64,000 bases of DNA from Auanema rhodensis (GCA_964057225.1 OZ059900.1:1746501-1810500), one strand, 5' to 3'. Counted from the first letter of the stretch, positions 25,369 to 38,923 are shown. A program made the numbers and translations. The notes: generated from the sequence alone by a model not told the origin.

Positions 25369-28300
25369 GAGAATCAAACACACAATACACGAAATAAGTT
25401 TATTTTGACGAGTTTGCACTGGTATTTATTCATTTTGATCAAAAAAGGTCGAAAATAGAAAGAATTTTTGAATTTTCCGAGTTTTGAGTCCAATTGGGCT
25501 AAATCGCTCATATATATGATCAAAAGCATAGTTTTACTGTCTATGATAACAAAAGTCTTCAAATATACACTAATAATGTGTAAATCACTGAATTTCACTC
25601 AAATAGCTTTACTACACTAAGTATGGTCGTTTTTATGCCTTTAACACCATATACTCACCGATTTTTGGTACAAAATCTGTAATACTCGTAAATTTTGATC
25701 ATATTCGGTGAGATTCGAGAATCAAACACACAATACACGAAATAAGTTTATTTTGACGAGTTTGCACTGGTATTTATTCATTTTGATCAAAAAAGGTCGA
25801 AAATAGAAAGAATTTTTGAATTTTCCGAGTTTTGAGTCCAATTGGGCTAAATCGCTAATATATATGATCAAAAGCATAGTTTTACTGTCTATGATAACAA
25901 AAGTCTTCAAATATACACTAATAATGTGTAAATCACTGAATTTCACTCAAATAGCTTTACTACACTAAGTATGGTCGTTTTTATGCCTTTAACACCATAT
26001 ACTCACCGATTTTTGGTACAAAATCTGTAATACTTGTAAATTTTGATCATATTCGTTAAGATTTGAGAATCAAACATACAATACACAAAATCAGTCTATT
26101 TTTATGAGCTTGCACTGATATATATTCATTTTGATCAAAAAAGGTCGAAAATAGAAAGAATTTTTGAAATTTCCGAGTTTTGAGTCTAATTTGGCTAAAT
26201 CGCTCATATATATGATCAAAAGCATAGTTTTATTGTCTATGACAACAAAAGTCATCAATTAAATGCTAGTGATGTTTAAATACTGAATTTCGCTCAAATA
26301 GCATTACTACACTAAGTATGGTCGTTTTTATGCCTTTAACACCATATACTCACCGATTTTTGGTACAAAATCTGTAATACTCGTAAATTTTGATCATATT
26401 CGTTAAGATTTGAGAATCAATCATACAATACACAAAATCAGTCTATTTTTATGAGCTTGCACTGATATATATTCATTTTGATCAAAAAAGGTCGAAAATA
26501 GAAAGAATTTTTGAAATTTCCGAGTTTTGAGTCTAATTTGGCTAAATCGCTCATATATATGATCAAAAGCATAGTTTTATTGTCTATGACAACAAAAGTC
26601 ATCAATTAAATGCTAGTGATGTTTAAATACTGAATTTCGCTCAAATAGCATTACTACACGAAGTATGGTCGTTTTTATGCCTTTAACACCATATACTCAC
26701 CGATTTTTGGTACAAAATCTGTAATACTCGTAAATTTTGATCATATTCGGTGAGATTCGAGAATCAAACACACAATACACGAAATAAGTTTATTTTGACG
26801 AGTTTGCACTGGTATTTATTCATTTTGATCAAAAAAGGTCGAAAATAGAAAGAATTTTTGAATTTTCCGAGTTTTGAGTCCAATTGGGCTAAATCGCTAA
26901 TATATATGATCAAAAGCATAGTTTTACTGTCTATGATAACAAAAGTCTTCAAATATACACTAATAATGTGTAAATCACTGAATTTCACTCAAATAGCTTT
27001 ACTACACTAAGTATGGTCGTTTTTATGCCTTTAACACCATATACTCACCGATTTTTGGTACAAAATCTGTAATACTCGTAAATTTCGATCATATTCGTTA
27101 AGATTCGAGAATCAAACACACAATACACGAAATAAGTTTATTTTTACGAGTTTGCACTGATATTTATTCATTTTGATCAAAAAAGGTCGAAAATAGAAAG
27201 AATTTTTGAATTTTCCGAGTTTTGAGTCCAATTGGGCTAAATCGCTCATATATATGATCAAAAGCATAGTTTCACTGTCTATGATAACAAAAGTCTTCAA
27301 ATATACACTAATAATGATTAAATCACTGAATTTCACTCAAATAGCATTACTACACTAAGTATGGTCGTTTTTATGCCTTTAACACCATATACTCACCGAT
27401 TTTTGGTACAAAATCTGTAATACTTGTAAATTTTGATCATATTTGTTAAGATTCGAGAATCAAACACATAATACACAAAATAAGTCTATTTTTACAAGTT
27501 TGCACTGATATTTATTCATTTTGATCAAAAAAGGTCGAAAATAGAAAGAATTTTTGAAATTTCCGAGTTTTGAGTCCAATTTGGCTAAATCGCTCATATA
27601 TATGATCAAAAGCATAGTTTTATTGTCTATAACAACAAAAGTCATCAATTAAACGCTAGTGATGTTTAAATACTGAATTTCGCTCAAATAGCATTACTAC
27701 ACTAAGTATGGTCGTTTTTATGCCTTTAACACCATATACTCACCGATTTTTGGTACAAAATCTGTAATACTCGTAAATTTTGATCATATTCGTTAAGATT
27801 TGTGAATCAAACATACAATACACAGAATCAGTCTATTTTTATGAGCTTGCACTGATATATATTCATTTTGATCAAAAAAGGTCGAAAATAGAAAGAATTT
27901 TTGAAATTTCCGAGTTTTGAGTCTAATTTGGCTAAATCGCTCATATATATGATCAAAAGCATAGTTTTATTGTCTATGACAACAAAAGTCATCAATTAAA
28001 TGCTAGTGATGTTTAAATACTGAATTTCGCTCAAATAGCATTACTACACTAAGTATGGTCGTTTTTATGCCTTTAACACCATATACTCACCGATTTTTGG
28101 TACAAAATCTGTAATACTCGTAAATTTTGATCATATTCGGTGAGATTCGAGAATCAAACACACAATACACGAAATAAGTTTATTTTGACGAGTTTGCACT
28201 GGTATTTATTCATTTTGATCAAAAAAGGTCGAAAATAGAAAGAATTTTTGAATTTTCCGAGTTTTGAGTCCAATTGGGCTAAATCGCTCATATATATGAT

Positions 28301-29539
28301 CAAAAGCATAGTTTTACTGTCTATGATAACAAAAGTCTTCAAATATACACTAATAATGTGTAAATCACTGAATTTCACTCAAATAGCTTTACTACACTAA
28401 GTATGGTCGTTTTTATGCCTTTAACACCATATACTCACCGATTTTTGGTACAAAATCTGTAATACTCGTAAATTTCGATCATATTCGTTAAGATTCGAGA
28501 ATCAAACACACAATACACGAAATAAGTTTATTTTTACGAGTTTGCACTGATATTTATTCATTTTGATCAAAAAAGGTCGAAAATAGAAAGAATTTTTGAA
28601 TTTTCCGAGTTTTGAGTCCAATTGGGCTAAATCGCTCATATATATGATCAAAAGCATAGTTTCACTGTCTATGATAACAAAAGTCTTCAAATATACACTA
28701 GTAATGATTAAATCACTGAATTTCACTCAAATAGCATTACTACACTAAGTATGGTCGTTTTTATGCCTTTAACACCATATACTCACCGATTTTTGGTACA
28801 AAATCTGTAATACTTGTAAATTTTGATCATATTTGTTAAGATTCGAGAATCAAACACATAATACACGAAATAAGTCTATTTTTACAAGTTTGCACTGATA
28901 TTTATTCATTTTGATCAAAAAAAGGTCGAAAATAGAAAAATTTTTTGAAATTTCCGAGTTTTGAGTCCAATTTGGCTAAATCGCTCATATATAAGATCAA
29001 AAGCATAGTTTTATTGTCTATAACAACAAAAGTCATCAATTAAACGCTAGTGATATTTAAATACTGATTTTCGCTCAAGTAGCATTACTACACTAAGTAT
29101 GGTCGTTTTTATGCCTTTAACACCATATACTCACCGATTTTTGGTACAAAATCTGTAATACTTGTAAATTTTGATCATATTCGTTAAGATTTGAGAATCG
29201 AACATACAATACACAAAATCAGTCTATTTTTATGAGCTTGCACTGATATATATTCATTTTGATCAAAAAAGGTCGAAAATAGAAAGAATTTTTGAAATTT
29301 CCGAGTTTTGAGTCTAATTTGGCTAAATCGCTCATATATATGATCAGAAGCATAGTTTTAATGTCTATGACAACAAAAATCATCAATTAAACGCTAGTGA
29401 TATTTAAATACTGATTTTCGCTCAAGTAGCATTACTACACTAAGTATGGTCGTTTTTATGCCTTTAACACCATATACTCACCGATTTTTGGTACAAAATC
29501 TGTAATACTTGTAAATTTTGATCATATTCGTTAAGATTT

Positions 29540-29887
29540 GAGAATCGAACATACAATACACAAAATCAGTCTATTTTTATGAGCTTGCACTGATATATAT
29601 TCATTTTGATCAAAAAAGGTCGAAAATAGAAAGAATTTTTGAATTTTCCGAGTTTTGAGTCGAATTGGGCTAAATCGCTCATATATATGATCAAAAGCAT
29701 AGTTTTACTGTCTATGATAACAAAAGTCTTCAAATATACACTAATAATGATTAAATCACTGAATTTCACTCAAATAGCATTACTACACTAAGTATGGTCG
29801 TTTTTATGCCTTTAACACCATATACTCACCGATTTTTGGTACAAAATCTGTAATACTCGTAAATTTCGATCATATTCGTTAAGATTC
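29540..29887. repeat. Representative family-a monomer (type 1)
   Basis: Family a is marked by GAGTCGAATTGGG and by a front half like family e (ACAAAATCAGTC, TTTTTATGAG) followed by a back half like families b and c (GATAACAAAAGTCTTC, ACACTAATAATG). It is therefore an old mosaic. Members are types 1, 6 and 10 of the HOR, always in the slot otherwise held by family c. Length 348 bp. Confidence 0.85.
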
Positions 29888-30235
29888 GAGAATCAAACAC
29901 ACAATACACGAAATAAGTTTATTTTGACGAATTTGCACTGATATTTATTCATTTTGATCAAAAAAGGTCGAAAATAGAAAGAATTTTTTAATTTTCCGAG
30001 TTTTGAGTCCAATTGGGCTAAATCGCTCATATATATGATCAAAAGCATAGTTTCACTGTCTATGATAACAAAAGTCTTCAAATATACACTAGTAATGATT
30101 AAATCACTGAATTTCACTCAAATAGCATTACTACACTAAGTATGGTCGTTTTTATGCCTTTAACACCATATACTCACCGATTTTTGGTACAAAATCTGTG
30201 ATACTCGTAAATTTTGATCATATTCGTTAAGATTT

Positions 30236-30583
30236 GAGAATCAAACATACAATACACAAAATCAGTCTATTTTTATGAGCTTGCACTGATATATATTCAT
30301 TTTGATCAAAAAAGGTCGAAAATAGAATGAATTTTTGAAATTTCCGAGTTTTGAGTCTAATTTGGCTAAATCGCTCATATATATGATCAAAAGCATAGTT
30401 TTACTGTCTATGATAACAAAAGTCTTCAAATATACACTAATAATGATTAAATCACTGATTTTCAGTCAAATAGCATTACTACACTAAGTATGGTCGTTTT
30501 TATGCCTTTAACACCATATACTCACCGATTTTTGGTACAAAATCTGTAATACTTGTAAATTTTGATCATATTTGTTAAGATTC
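30236..30583. repeat. Mosaic monomer h3 (e front, a/b-like back)
   Basis: The front matches family e (AACATACAATACAC, GAGTCTAATTTGG). The back, from TTTTACTGTCTATGATAAC to GATTAAATCACTG, matches families a and b. It also has the private markers ATAGAATGAATTTTTG and GATTTTCAGTC. Present once per HOR at 697, 15294, 30236, 43791 and 56302. The switch between parental types lies around monomer positions 140-175. Confidence 0.8.
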
Positions 30584-31277
30584 GAGAATCAAACACATAA
30601 TACACGAAATAAGTCTATTTTTACAAGTTTGCACTGATATTTATTCATTTTGATCAAAAAAGGTCGAAAATAGAAAAAATTTTTGAAATTTCCGAGTTTT
30701 GAGTCCAATTTGGCTAAATCGCTCATATATAAGATCAAAAGCATAGTTTTATTGTCTATAACAACAAAAGTCATCAATTAAACGCTAGTGATATTTAAAT
30801 ACTGATTTTCGCTCAAGTAGCATTACTACACTAAGTATGGTCGTTTTCATGCCTTTAACACCATATACTCACCGATTTTTGGTACAAAATCTGTAATACT
30901 TGTAAATTTTGATCATATTCGTTAAGATTTGAGAATCGAACATACAATACACAAAATCAGTCTATTTTTATGAGCTTGCACTGATATATATTCATTTTGA
31001 TCAAAAAAGGTCGAAAATAGAAAGAATTTTTGAAATTTCCGAGTTTTGAGTCTAATTTGGCTAAATCGCTCATATATATGATCAGAAGCATAGTTTTAAT
31101 GTCTATGACAACAAAAATCATCAATTAAACGCTAGTGATATTTAAATACTGATTTTCGCTCAAATAGCATTACTACACTAAGTATGGTCGTTTTTATGCT
31201 TTTAACACCATATACTCACCGATTTTTGGTACAAAATCTGTAATACTCGTAAAATTTGATCATATTTGTTAAGATTT

Positions 31278-32668
31278 GAGAATCAAACACACAATACACA
31301 AAATCAGTCTATTTTTATGAGTTTACACTGATATATATTCATTTTCATCAAAAAAGGTCGAAAATAGAAAGAATTTTTGAATTTTCCGAGTTTTGAGTCG
31401 AATTGGGCTAAATCGCTCATATATATGATCAAAAGCATAGTTTTACTGTCTATGATAACAAAAGTCTTCAAATATACACTAATAATGATTAAATCACTGA
31501 ATTTCACTCAAATAGCATTACTACACTAAGTATGGTCGTTTTTATGCCTTTAACACCATATACTCACCGATTTTTGGTACAAAATCTGTAATACTCGTAA
31601 ATTTCGATCATATTCGTTAAGATTCGAGAATCAAACACACAATACACGAAATAAGTTTATTTTGACGAATTTGCACTGATATTTATTCATTTTGATCAAA
31701 AAAGGTCGAAAATAGAAAGAATTTTTTAATTTTCCGAGTTTTGAGTCCAATTGGGCTAAATCGCTCATATATATGATCAAAAGCATAGTTTCACTGTCTA
31801 TGATAACAAAAGTCTTCAAATATACACTAGTAATGATTAAATCACTGAATTTCACTCAAATAGCATTACTACACTAAGTATGGTCGTTTTTATGCCTTTA
31901 ACACCATATACTCACCGATTTTTGGTACAAAATCTGTAATACTTGTAAATTTTGATCATATTTGTTAAGATTCGAGAATCAAACACATAATACACGAAAT
32001 AAGTCTATTTTTACAAGTTTGCACTGATATTTATTCATTTTGATCAAAAAAAGGTCGAAAATAGAAAAATTTTTTGAAATTTCCGAGTTTTGAGTCCAAT
32101 TTGGCTAAATCGCTCATATATAAGATCAAAAGCATAGTTTTATTGTCTATAACAACAAAAGTCATCAATTAAACGCTAGTGATATTTAAATACTGATTTT
32201 CGCTCAAGTAGCATTACTACACTAAGTATGGTCGTTTTTATGCCTTTAACACCATATACTCACCGATTTTTGGTACAAAATCTGTAATACTTGTAAATTT
32301 TGATCATATTCGTTAAGATTTGAGAATCGAACATACAATACACAAAATCAGTCTATTTTTATGAGCTTGCACTGATATATATTCATTTTGATCAAAAAAG
32401 GTCGAAAATAGAAAGAATTTTTGAAATTTCCGAGTTTTGAGTCTAATTTGGCTAAATCGCTCATATATATGATCAGAAGCATAGTTTTAATGTCTATGAC
32501 AACAAAAATCATCAATTAAACGCTAGTGTTGTTTAAATACTGATTTTCGCTCAAATAGCATTACTACACTAAGTATGGTCGTTTTTATGCCTTTAACACC
32601 ATATACTCACCGATTTTTGGTACAAAATCTGTAATACTCGTAAAATTTGATCATATTTGTTAAGATTT
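31278..32668. repeat. Quasi-tetramer 2: a6-b7-d8-e9
   Basis: Monomers start at 31278, 31626, 31974 and 32322. The block is 1391 bp, one base longer than most tetramers because d8 has an extra A in its A run. The a6 monomer has CATTTTCATCAA where most others have CATTTTGATCAA, so it loses the first 12-bp palindrome. The e9 monomer has the GTGTTGTTTAAA variant. Equivalent blocks are at 1739-3129, 44833-46223 and 57344-58734. In copy B d8 is missing (16336-17377). Confidence 0.85.
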
Positions 32669-33710
32669 GAGAATCAAACACACAATACACAAAATCAGTC
32701 TATTTTTATGAGTTTACACTGATATATATTCATTTTCATCAAAAAAGGTCGAAAATAGAAAGAATTTTTGAATTTTCCGAGTTTTGAGTCGAATTGGGCT
32801 AAATCGCTCATATATATGATCAAAAGCATAGTTTTACTGTCTATGATAACAAAAGTCTTCAAATATACACTAATAATGATTAAATCACTGAATTTCACTC
32901 AAATAGCATTACTACACTAAGTATGGTCGTTTTTATGCCTTTAACACCATATACTCACCGATTTTTGGTACAAAATCTGTAATACTTGTAAATTTTGATC
33001 ATATTTGTTAAGATTCGAGAATCAAACACATAATACACAAAATAAGTCTATTTTTACAAGTTTGCACTGATATTTATTCATTTTGATCAAAAAAGGTCGA
33101 AAATAGAAAGAATTTTTAAAATTTCCGAGTTTTGAGTCCAATTTGGCTAAATCGCTCATATATATGATCAAAAGCATAGTTTTATTGTCTATAACAACAA
33201 AAGTCATCAATTAAACGCTAGTGATGTTTAAATACTGAATTTCGCTCAAATAGCATTACTACACTAAGTATGGTCGTTTTTATGCCTTTAACACCATATA
33301 CTCACCGATTTTTGGTACAAAATCTGTAATACTCGTAAATTTTGATCATATTCGTTAAGATTTGAGAATCAAACATACAATACACAAAATCAGTCTATTT
33401 TTATGAGCTTGCACTGATATATATTCATTTTGATCAAAAAAGGTCGAAAATAGAAAGAATTTTTGAAATTTCCGAGTTTTGAGTCTAATTTGGCTAAATC
33501 GCTCATATATATGATCAAAAGCATAGTTTTATTGTCTATGACAACAAAAGTCATCAATTAAATGCTAGTGATGTTTAAATACTGAATTTCGCTCAAATAG
33601 CATTACTACACTAAGTATGGTCGTTTTTATGCCTTTAACACCATATACTCACCGATTTTTGGTACAAAATCTGTAATACTCGTAAATTTTGATCATATTC
33701 GGTGAGATTC
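32669..33710. repeat. Quasi-tetramer 3, shortened: a10-d11-e12
   Basis: Monomers start at 32669, 33017 and 33364. The b position is empty, so this is a three-monomer block. The d11 monomer is marked by GAATTTTTAAAATTTCC, while other d monomers have TTTGAAATTTCC. The e12 monomer is the first in the unit to carry AAATGCTAGTG. The block ends with CGGTGAG, the lead-in to a c-family monomer. Equivalent blocks are at 3130-4171 in copy A and 46224-47265 in copy D. Confidence 0.83.
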
Positions 33711-35448
33711 GAGAATCAAACACACAATACACGAAATAAGTTTATTTTGACGAGTTTGCACTGGTATTTATTCATTTTGATCAAAAAAGGTCGAAAATAG
33801 AAAGAATTTTTGAATTTTCCGAGTTTTGAGTCCAATTGGGCTAAATCGCTAATATATATGATCAAAAGCATAGTTTTACTGTCTATGATAACAAAAGTCT
33901 TCAAATATACACTAATAATGTGTAAATCACTGAATTTCACTCAAATAGCTTTACTACACTAAGTATGGTCGTTTTTATGCCTTTAACACCATATACTCAC
34001 CGATTTTTGGTACAAAATCTGTAATACTCGTAAATTTCGATCATATTCGTTAAGATTCGAGAATCAAACACACAATACACGAAATAAGTTTATTTTTACG
34101 AGTTTGCACTGATATTTATTCATTTTGATCAAAAAAGGTCGAAAATAGAAAGAATTTTTGAATTTTCCGAGTTTTGAGTCCAATTGGGCTAAATCGCTCA
34201 TATATATGATCAAAAGCATAGTTTCACTGTCTATGATAACAAAAGTCTTCAAATATACACTAATAATGATTAAATCACTGAATTTCACTCAAATAGCATT
34301 ACTACACTAAGTATGGTCGTTTTTATGCCTTTAACACCATATACTCACCGATTTTTGGTACAAAATCTGTAATACTCGTAAATTTCGATCATATTCGTTA
34401 AGATTCGAGAATCAAACACACAATACACGAAATAAGTTTATTTTTACGAGTTTGCACTGATATTTATTCATTTTGATCAAAAAAGGTCGAAAATAGAAAG
34501 AATTTTTGAATTTTCCGAGTTTTGAGTCCAATTGGGCTAAATCGCTCATATATATGATCAAAAGCATAGTTTCACTGTCTATGATAACAAAAGTCTTCAA
34601 ATATACACTAGTAATGATGAAATCACTGAATTTCACTCAAATAGCATTACTACACTAAGTATGGTCGTTTTTATGCCTTTAACACCATATACTCACCGAT
34701 TTTTGGTACAAAATCTGTAATACTTGTAAATTTTGATCATATTTGTTAAGATTCGAGAATCAAACACATAATACACGAAATAAGTCTATTTTTACAAGTT
34801 TGCACTGATATTTATTCATTTTGATCAAAAAAGGTCGAAAATAGAAAGAATTTTTGAAATTTCCGAGTTTTGAGTCCAATTTGGCTAAATCGCTCATATA
34901 TATGATCAAAAGCATAGTGTTATTGTCTATAACAACAAAAGTCATCAATTAAACGCTAGTGATGTTTAAATACTGAATTTCGCTCAAATAGCATTACTAC
35001 ACTAAGTATGGTCGTTTTTATGCCTTTAACACCATATACTCACCGATTTTTGGTACAAAATCTGTAATACTCGTAAATTTTGATCATATTCGTTAAGATT
35101 TGAGAATCAAACATACAATACACAAAATCAGTCTATTTTTATGAGCTTGCACTGATATATATTCATTTTGATCAAAAAAGGTCGAAAATAGAAAGAATTT
35201 TTGAAATTTCCGAGTTTTGAGTCTAATTTGGCTAAATCGCTCATATATATGATCAAAAGCATAGTTTTATTGTCTATGACAACAAAAGTCATCAATTAAA
35301 TGCTAGTGATGTTTAAATACTGAATTTCGCTCAAATAGCATTACTACACTAAGTATGGTCGTTTTTATGCCTTTAACACCATATACTCACCGATTTTTGG
35401 TACAAAATCTGTAATACTCGTAAATTTTGATCATATCCGGTGAGATTC
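33711..35448. repeat. Quasi-tetramer 4, expanded: c13-b14-b15-d16-e17
   Basis: Monomers start at 33711, 34059, 34407, 34755 and 35102. The b position is doubled. Type b15 is recognisable by AATGATGAAATC, and d16 by CATAGTGTTATTG, which has one G in a T run. That d16 base occurs once per HOR copy, at 5380, 20670, 34919, 48474 and 63070, and is a good internal ruler. The e17 monomer ends in CCGGTGAG. Equivalent blocks are at 4172-5909, 19462-21199 and 47266-49003. Confidence 0.85.
34059..34406. repeat. Representative family-b monomer (type 14)
   Basis: Family b is marked by ACACGAAATAAGTTTATTT, CACTGATATTTATTC, AGTTTCACTGTC and GATTAAATCACTG. Members are types 2, 7, 14, 15, 19, 25, 33 and 37. 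Types 2 and 7 form a subgroup with TTTTGACGAATTTG and AATTTTTTAATTTTCC. Length 348 bp. Confidence 0.87.
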
Positions 35449-36839
35449 GAGAATCAAACACACAATACACGAAATAAGTTTATTTTGACGAGTTTGCACT
35501 GGTATTTATTCATTTTGATCAAAAAAGGTCGAAAATAGAAAGAATTTTTGAATTTTCCGAGTTTTGAGTCCAATTGGGCTAAATCGCTCATATATATGAT
35601 CAAAAGCATAGTTTTACTGTCTATGATAACAAAAGTCTTCAAATATACACTAATAATGTGTAAATCACTGAATTTCACTCAAATAGCTTTACTACACTAA
35701 GTATGGTCGTTTTTATGCCTTTAACACCATATACTCACCGATTTTTGGTACAAAATCTGTAATACTCGTAAATTTCGATCATATTCGTTAAGATTCGAGA
35801 ATCAAACACACAATACACGAAATAAGTTTATTTTTACGAGTTTGCACTGATATTTATTCATTTTGATCAAAAAAGGTCGAAAATAGAAAGAATTTTTGAA
35901 TTTTCCGAGTTTTGAGTCCAATTGGGCTAAATCGCTCATATATATGATCAAAAGCATAGTTTCACTGTCTATGATAACAAAAGTCTTCAAATATACACTA
36001 GTAATGATTAAATCACTGAATTTCACTCAAATAGCATTACTACACTAAGTATGGTCGTTTTTATGCCTTTAACACCATATACTCACCGATTTTTGGTACA
36101 AAATCTGTAATACTTGTAAATTTTGATCATATTTGTTAAGATTCGAGAATCAAACACATAATACACGAAATAAGTCTATTTTTACAAGTTTGCACTGATA
36201 TTTATTCATTTTGATCAAAAAAAGGTCGAAAATAGAAAAATTTTTTGAAATTTCCGAGTTTTGAGTCCAATTTGGCTAAATCGCTCATATATAAGATCAA
36301 AAGCATAGTTTTATTGTCTATAACAACAAAAGTCATCAATTAAACGCTAGTGATATTTAAATACTGATTTTCGCTCAAGTAGCATTACTACACTAAGTAT
36401 GGTCGTTTTTATGCCTTTAACACCATATACTCACCGATTTTTGGTACAAAATCTGTAATACTTGTAAATTTTGATCATATTCGTTAAGATTTGAGAATCG
36501 AACATACAATACACAAAATCAGTCTATTTTTATGAGCTTGCACTGATATATATTCATTTTGATCAAAAAAGGTCGAAAATAGAAAGAATTTTTGAAATTT
36601 CCGAGTTTTGAGTCTAATTTGGCTAAATCGCTCATATATATGATCAGAAGCATAGTTTTAATGTCTATGACAACAAAAATCATCAATTAAACGCTAGTGA
36701 TGTTTAAATACTGATTTTCGCTCAAATAGCATTACTACACTAAGTATGGTCGTTTTTATGCCTTTAACACCATATACTCACCGATTTTTGGTACAAAATC
36801 TGTAATACTCGTAAAATTTGATCATATTTGTTAAGATTT
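35449..36839. repeat. Quasi-tetramer 5: c18-b19-d20-e21
   Basis: Monomers start at 35449, 35797, 36145 and 36493. The order is the complete basic series, and the length is 1391 bp because d20 carries the longer A run. The e21 monomer has GATCAGAAG and TTAATGTC like e5, e9 and e39, so it belongs to the same subfamily of e. Equivalent blocks are at 5910-7300, 21200-22589 (one base shorter, in the A/T tract of d20) and 49004-50394. Confidence 0.85.
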
Positions 36840-37186
36840 GAGAATCAAACACACAATACACGAAATAAGTTTATTTTGACGAGTTTGCACTGGTATTTAT
36901 TCATTTTGATCAAAAAAGGTCGAAAATAGAAAGAATTTTTGAATTTTCCGAGTTTTGAGTCCAATTGGGCTAAATCGCTCATATATATGATCAAAAGCAT
37001 AGTTTTACTGTCTATGATAACAAAAGTCATCAATTAAACGCTAGTGATGTTTAAATACTGAATTTCGCTCAAATAGCATTACTACACTAAGTATGGTCGT
37101 TTTTATGCCTTTAACACCATATACTCACCGATTTTTGGTACAAAATCTGTAATACTCGTAAATTTTGATCATATTCGTTAAGATTT
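36840..37186. repeat. Mosaic monomer h22 (c front, d/e back)
   Basis: The monomer follows family c up to TATGATAACAAAAGTC and families d and e from CATCAATTAAACGC onward, so the switch lies near monomer position 185. Its length is 347 bp, as expected for the d/e back half. It is found at 7301, 22590, 36840, 50395 and 50742, the last two being a tandem pair. Confidence 0.82.
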
Positions 37187-37533
37187 GAGAATCAAACATA
37201 CAATACACAAAATCAGTCTATTTTTATGAGCTTGCACTGATATATATTCATTTTGATCAAAAAAGGTCGAAAATAGAAAGAATTTTTGAAATTTCCGAGT
37301 TTTGAGTCTAATTTGGCTAAATCGCTCATATATATGATCAAAAGCATAGTTTTATTGTCTATGACAACAAAAGTCATCAATTAAATGCTAGTGATGTTTA
37401 AATACTGAATTTCGCTCAAATAGCATTACTACACTAAGTATGGTCGTTTTTATGCCTTTAACACCATATACTCACCGATTTTTGGTACAAAATCTGTAAT
37501 ACTCGTAAATTTTGATCATATTCGGTGAGATTC
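36840..37533. repeat. Quasi-tetramer 6, reduced to two monomers: h22-e23
   Basis: Monomers start at 36840 and 37187. Mosaic h22 has the front and middle of a c-family monomer (ACTGGTATTT, TTTTACTGTC, GATAAC) and the back of a d or e monomer (CATCAATTAAACGCTAG, GATGTTTAAATACTG). A recombination inside a monomer that removed the b position and joined c to d or e would give this pair in one step. Equivalent pairs are at 7301-7994 and 22590-23283. In copy D h22 is doubled (50395-51088). Confidence 0.82.
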
Positions 37534-38229
37534 GAGAATCAAACACACAATACACGAAATAAGTTTATTTTGACGAGTTTGCACTGGTATTTATTCATTT
37601 TGATCAAAAAAGGTCGAAAATAGAAAGAATTTTTGAATTTTCCGAGTTTTGAGTCCAATTGGGCTAAATCGCTAATATATATGATCAAAAGCATAGTTTT
37701 ACTGTCTATGATAACGAAAGTCTTCAAATATACACTAATAATGTGTAAATCACTGAATTTCACTCAAATAGCTTTACTACACTAAGTATGGTCGTTTTTA
37801 TGCCTTTAACACCATATACTCACCGATTTTTGGTACAAAATCTGTAATACTCGTAAATTTCGATCATATTCGTTAAGATTCGAGAATCAAACACACAATA
37901 CACGAAATAAGTTTATTTTTACGAGTTTGCACTGATATTTATTCATTTTGATCAAAAAAGGTCGAAAATAGAAAGAATTTTTGAATTTTCCGAGTTTTGA
38001 GTCCAATTGGGCTAAATCGCTCATATATATGATCAAAAGCATAGTTTCACTGTCTATGATAACAAAAGTCTTCAAATATACACTAATAATGATTAAATCA
38101 CTGAATTTCACTCAAATAGCATTACTACACTAAGTATGGTCGTTTTTATGCCTTTAACACCATATACTCACCGATTTTTGGTACAAAATCTGTAATACTT
38201 GTAAATTTTGATCATATTTGTTAAGATTC

Positions 38230-38576
38230 GAGAATCAAACACATAATACACAAAATAAGTCTATTTTTACAAGTTTGCACTGATATTTATTCATTTTGAT
38301 CAAAAAAGGTCGAAAATAGAAAGAATTTTTGAAATTTCCGAGTTTTGAGTCCAATTTGGCTAAATCGCTCATATATATGATCAAAAGCATAGTTTTATTG
38401 TCTATAACAACAAAAGTCATCAATTAAACGCTAGTGATGTTTAAATACTGAATTTCGCTCAAATAGCATTACTACACTAAGTATGGTCGTTTTTATGCCT
38501 TTAACACCATATACTCACCGATTTTTGGTACAAAATCTGTAATACTCGTAGATTTTGATCATATTCGTTAAGATTT
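38230..38576. repeat. Representative family-d monomer (type 26)
   Basis: Family d is marked by AACACATAATACAC, TTTTTACAAGTTTG, GTCTATAACAAC and AAACGCTAGTG. Members are types 4, 8, 11, 16, 20, 26, 34 and 38. Types 4, 8, 20 and 38 share CATATATAAGATC and a run of A followed by T of variable length in place of GAAAGAATTTTTG. Usual length 347 bp; the long-A types are 348 bp. Confidence 0.87.
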
Positions 38577-38923
38577 GAGAATCAAACATACAATACACAA
38601 AATCAGTCTATTTTTATGAGCTTGCACTGATATATATTCATTTTGATCAAAAAAGGTCGAAAATAGAAAGAATTTTTGAAATTTCCGAGTTTTGAGTCTA
38701 ATTTGGCTAAATCGCTCATATATATGATCAAAAGCATAGTTTTATTGTCTATGACAACAAAAGTCATCAATTAAATGCTAGTGATGTTTAAATACTGAAT
38801 TTCGCTCAAATAGCATTACTACACTAAGTATGGTCGTTTTTATGCCTTTAACACCATATACTCACCGATTTTTGGTACAAAATCTGTAATACTCGTAAAT
38901 TTTGATCATATTCGGTGAGATTC
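38577..38923. repeat. Representative family-e monomer (type 27)
   Basis: Family e is marked by AACATACAATACACAAAATC, TTTTTATGAGCTTGC, GAGTCTAATTTGG and TATGACAACAAAA. It is the largest family: types 5, 9, 12, 17, 21, 23, 27, 30, 31, 35 and 39. Types 5, 9, 21 and 39 form a subgroup with GAATCGAACATAC, GATCAGAAG and AAAAATCATC. Length 347 bp. Confidence 0.87.

Larger units (their letters stand above)
14598..29539. repeat. HOR copy B, 43 monomers
   Basis: Second copy. Monomers start at 14598, 14946, 15294, 15642, 15989, 16336, 16684, 17032, 17378, 17726, 18073, 18420, 18768, 19115, 19462, 19810, 20158, 20506, 20853, 21200, 21548, 21896, 22243, 22590, 22937, 23284, 23632, 23980, 24327, 24674, 25022, 25369, 25717, 26065, 26412, 26759, 27107, 27455, 27802, 28149, 28497, 28845 and 29193. 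Compared with copy C, type 8 is missing, types 9-11 occur twice (17032-19114), and two monomers are added at 24674-25368. The monomer at 17032 is 346 bp because one T is missing from the T run near 17292. Private substitutions include 14816 (A), 22070 (A), 23742 (C), 26421 (T) and 26660 (G). Confidence 0.92.
29540..31277. repeat. Quasi-tetramer 1 of reference HOR: a1-b2-h3-d4-e5
   Basis: Five monomers starting at 29540, 29888, 30236, 30584 and 30931. The order is the basic (a or c)-b-d-e series with the mosaic monomer h3 inserted between b and d. Only this block has the d4 marker, a C in the loop of the conserved 3' block (TTTTCATG near 30846; also near 1309, 15905, 44402 and 56912). The e5 monomer carries TATGCTTTTAAC instead of TATGCCTTTAAC. 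Equivalent blocks are at 1-1738, 14598-16335 and 43095-44832. In copy E only h3-d4-e5 remains (56302-57343). Confidence 0.85.
37534..38923. repeat. Quasi-tetramer 7: c24-b25-d26-e27
   Basis: Monomers start at 37534, 37882, 38230 and 38577; length 1390 bp. The junction d26/e27 is marked by CGTAGATTTTG (elsewhere CGTAAATTTTG). This block occurs twice in tandem in copy A (7995-9384 and 9385-10774) and once in copies B (23284-24673) and D (51436-52825). The substitution G at 37716 in c24 is private to copy C. Confidence 0.86.
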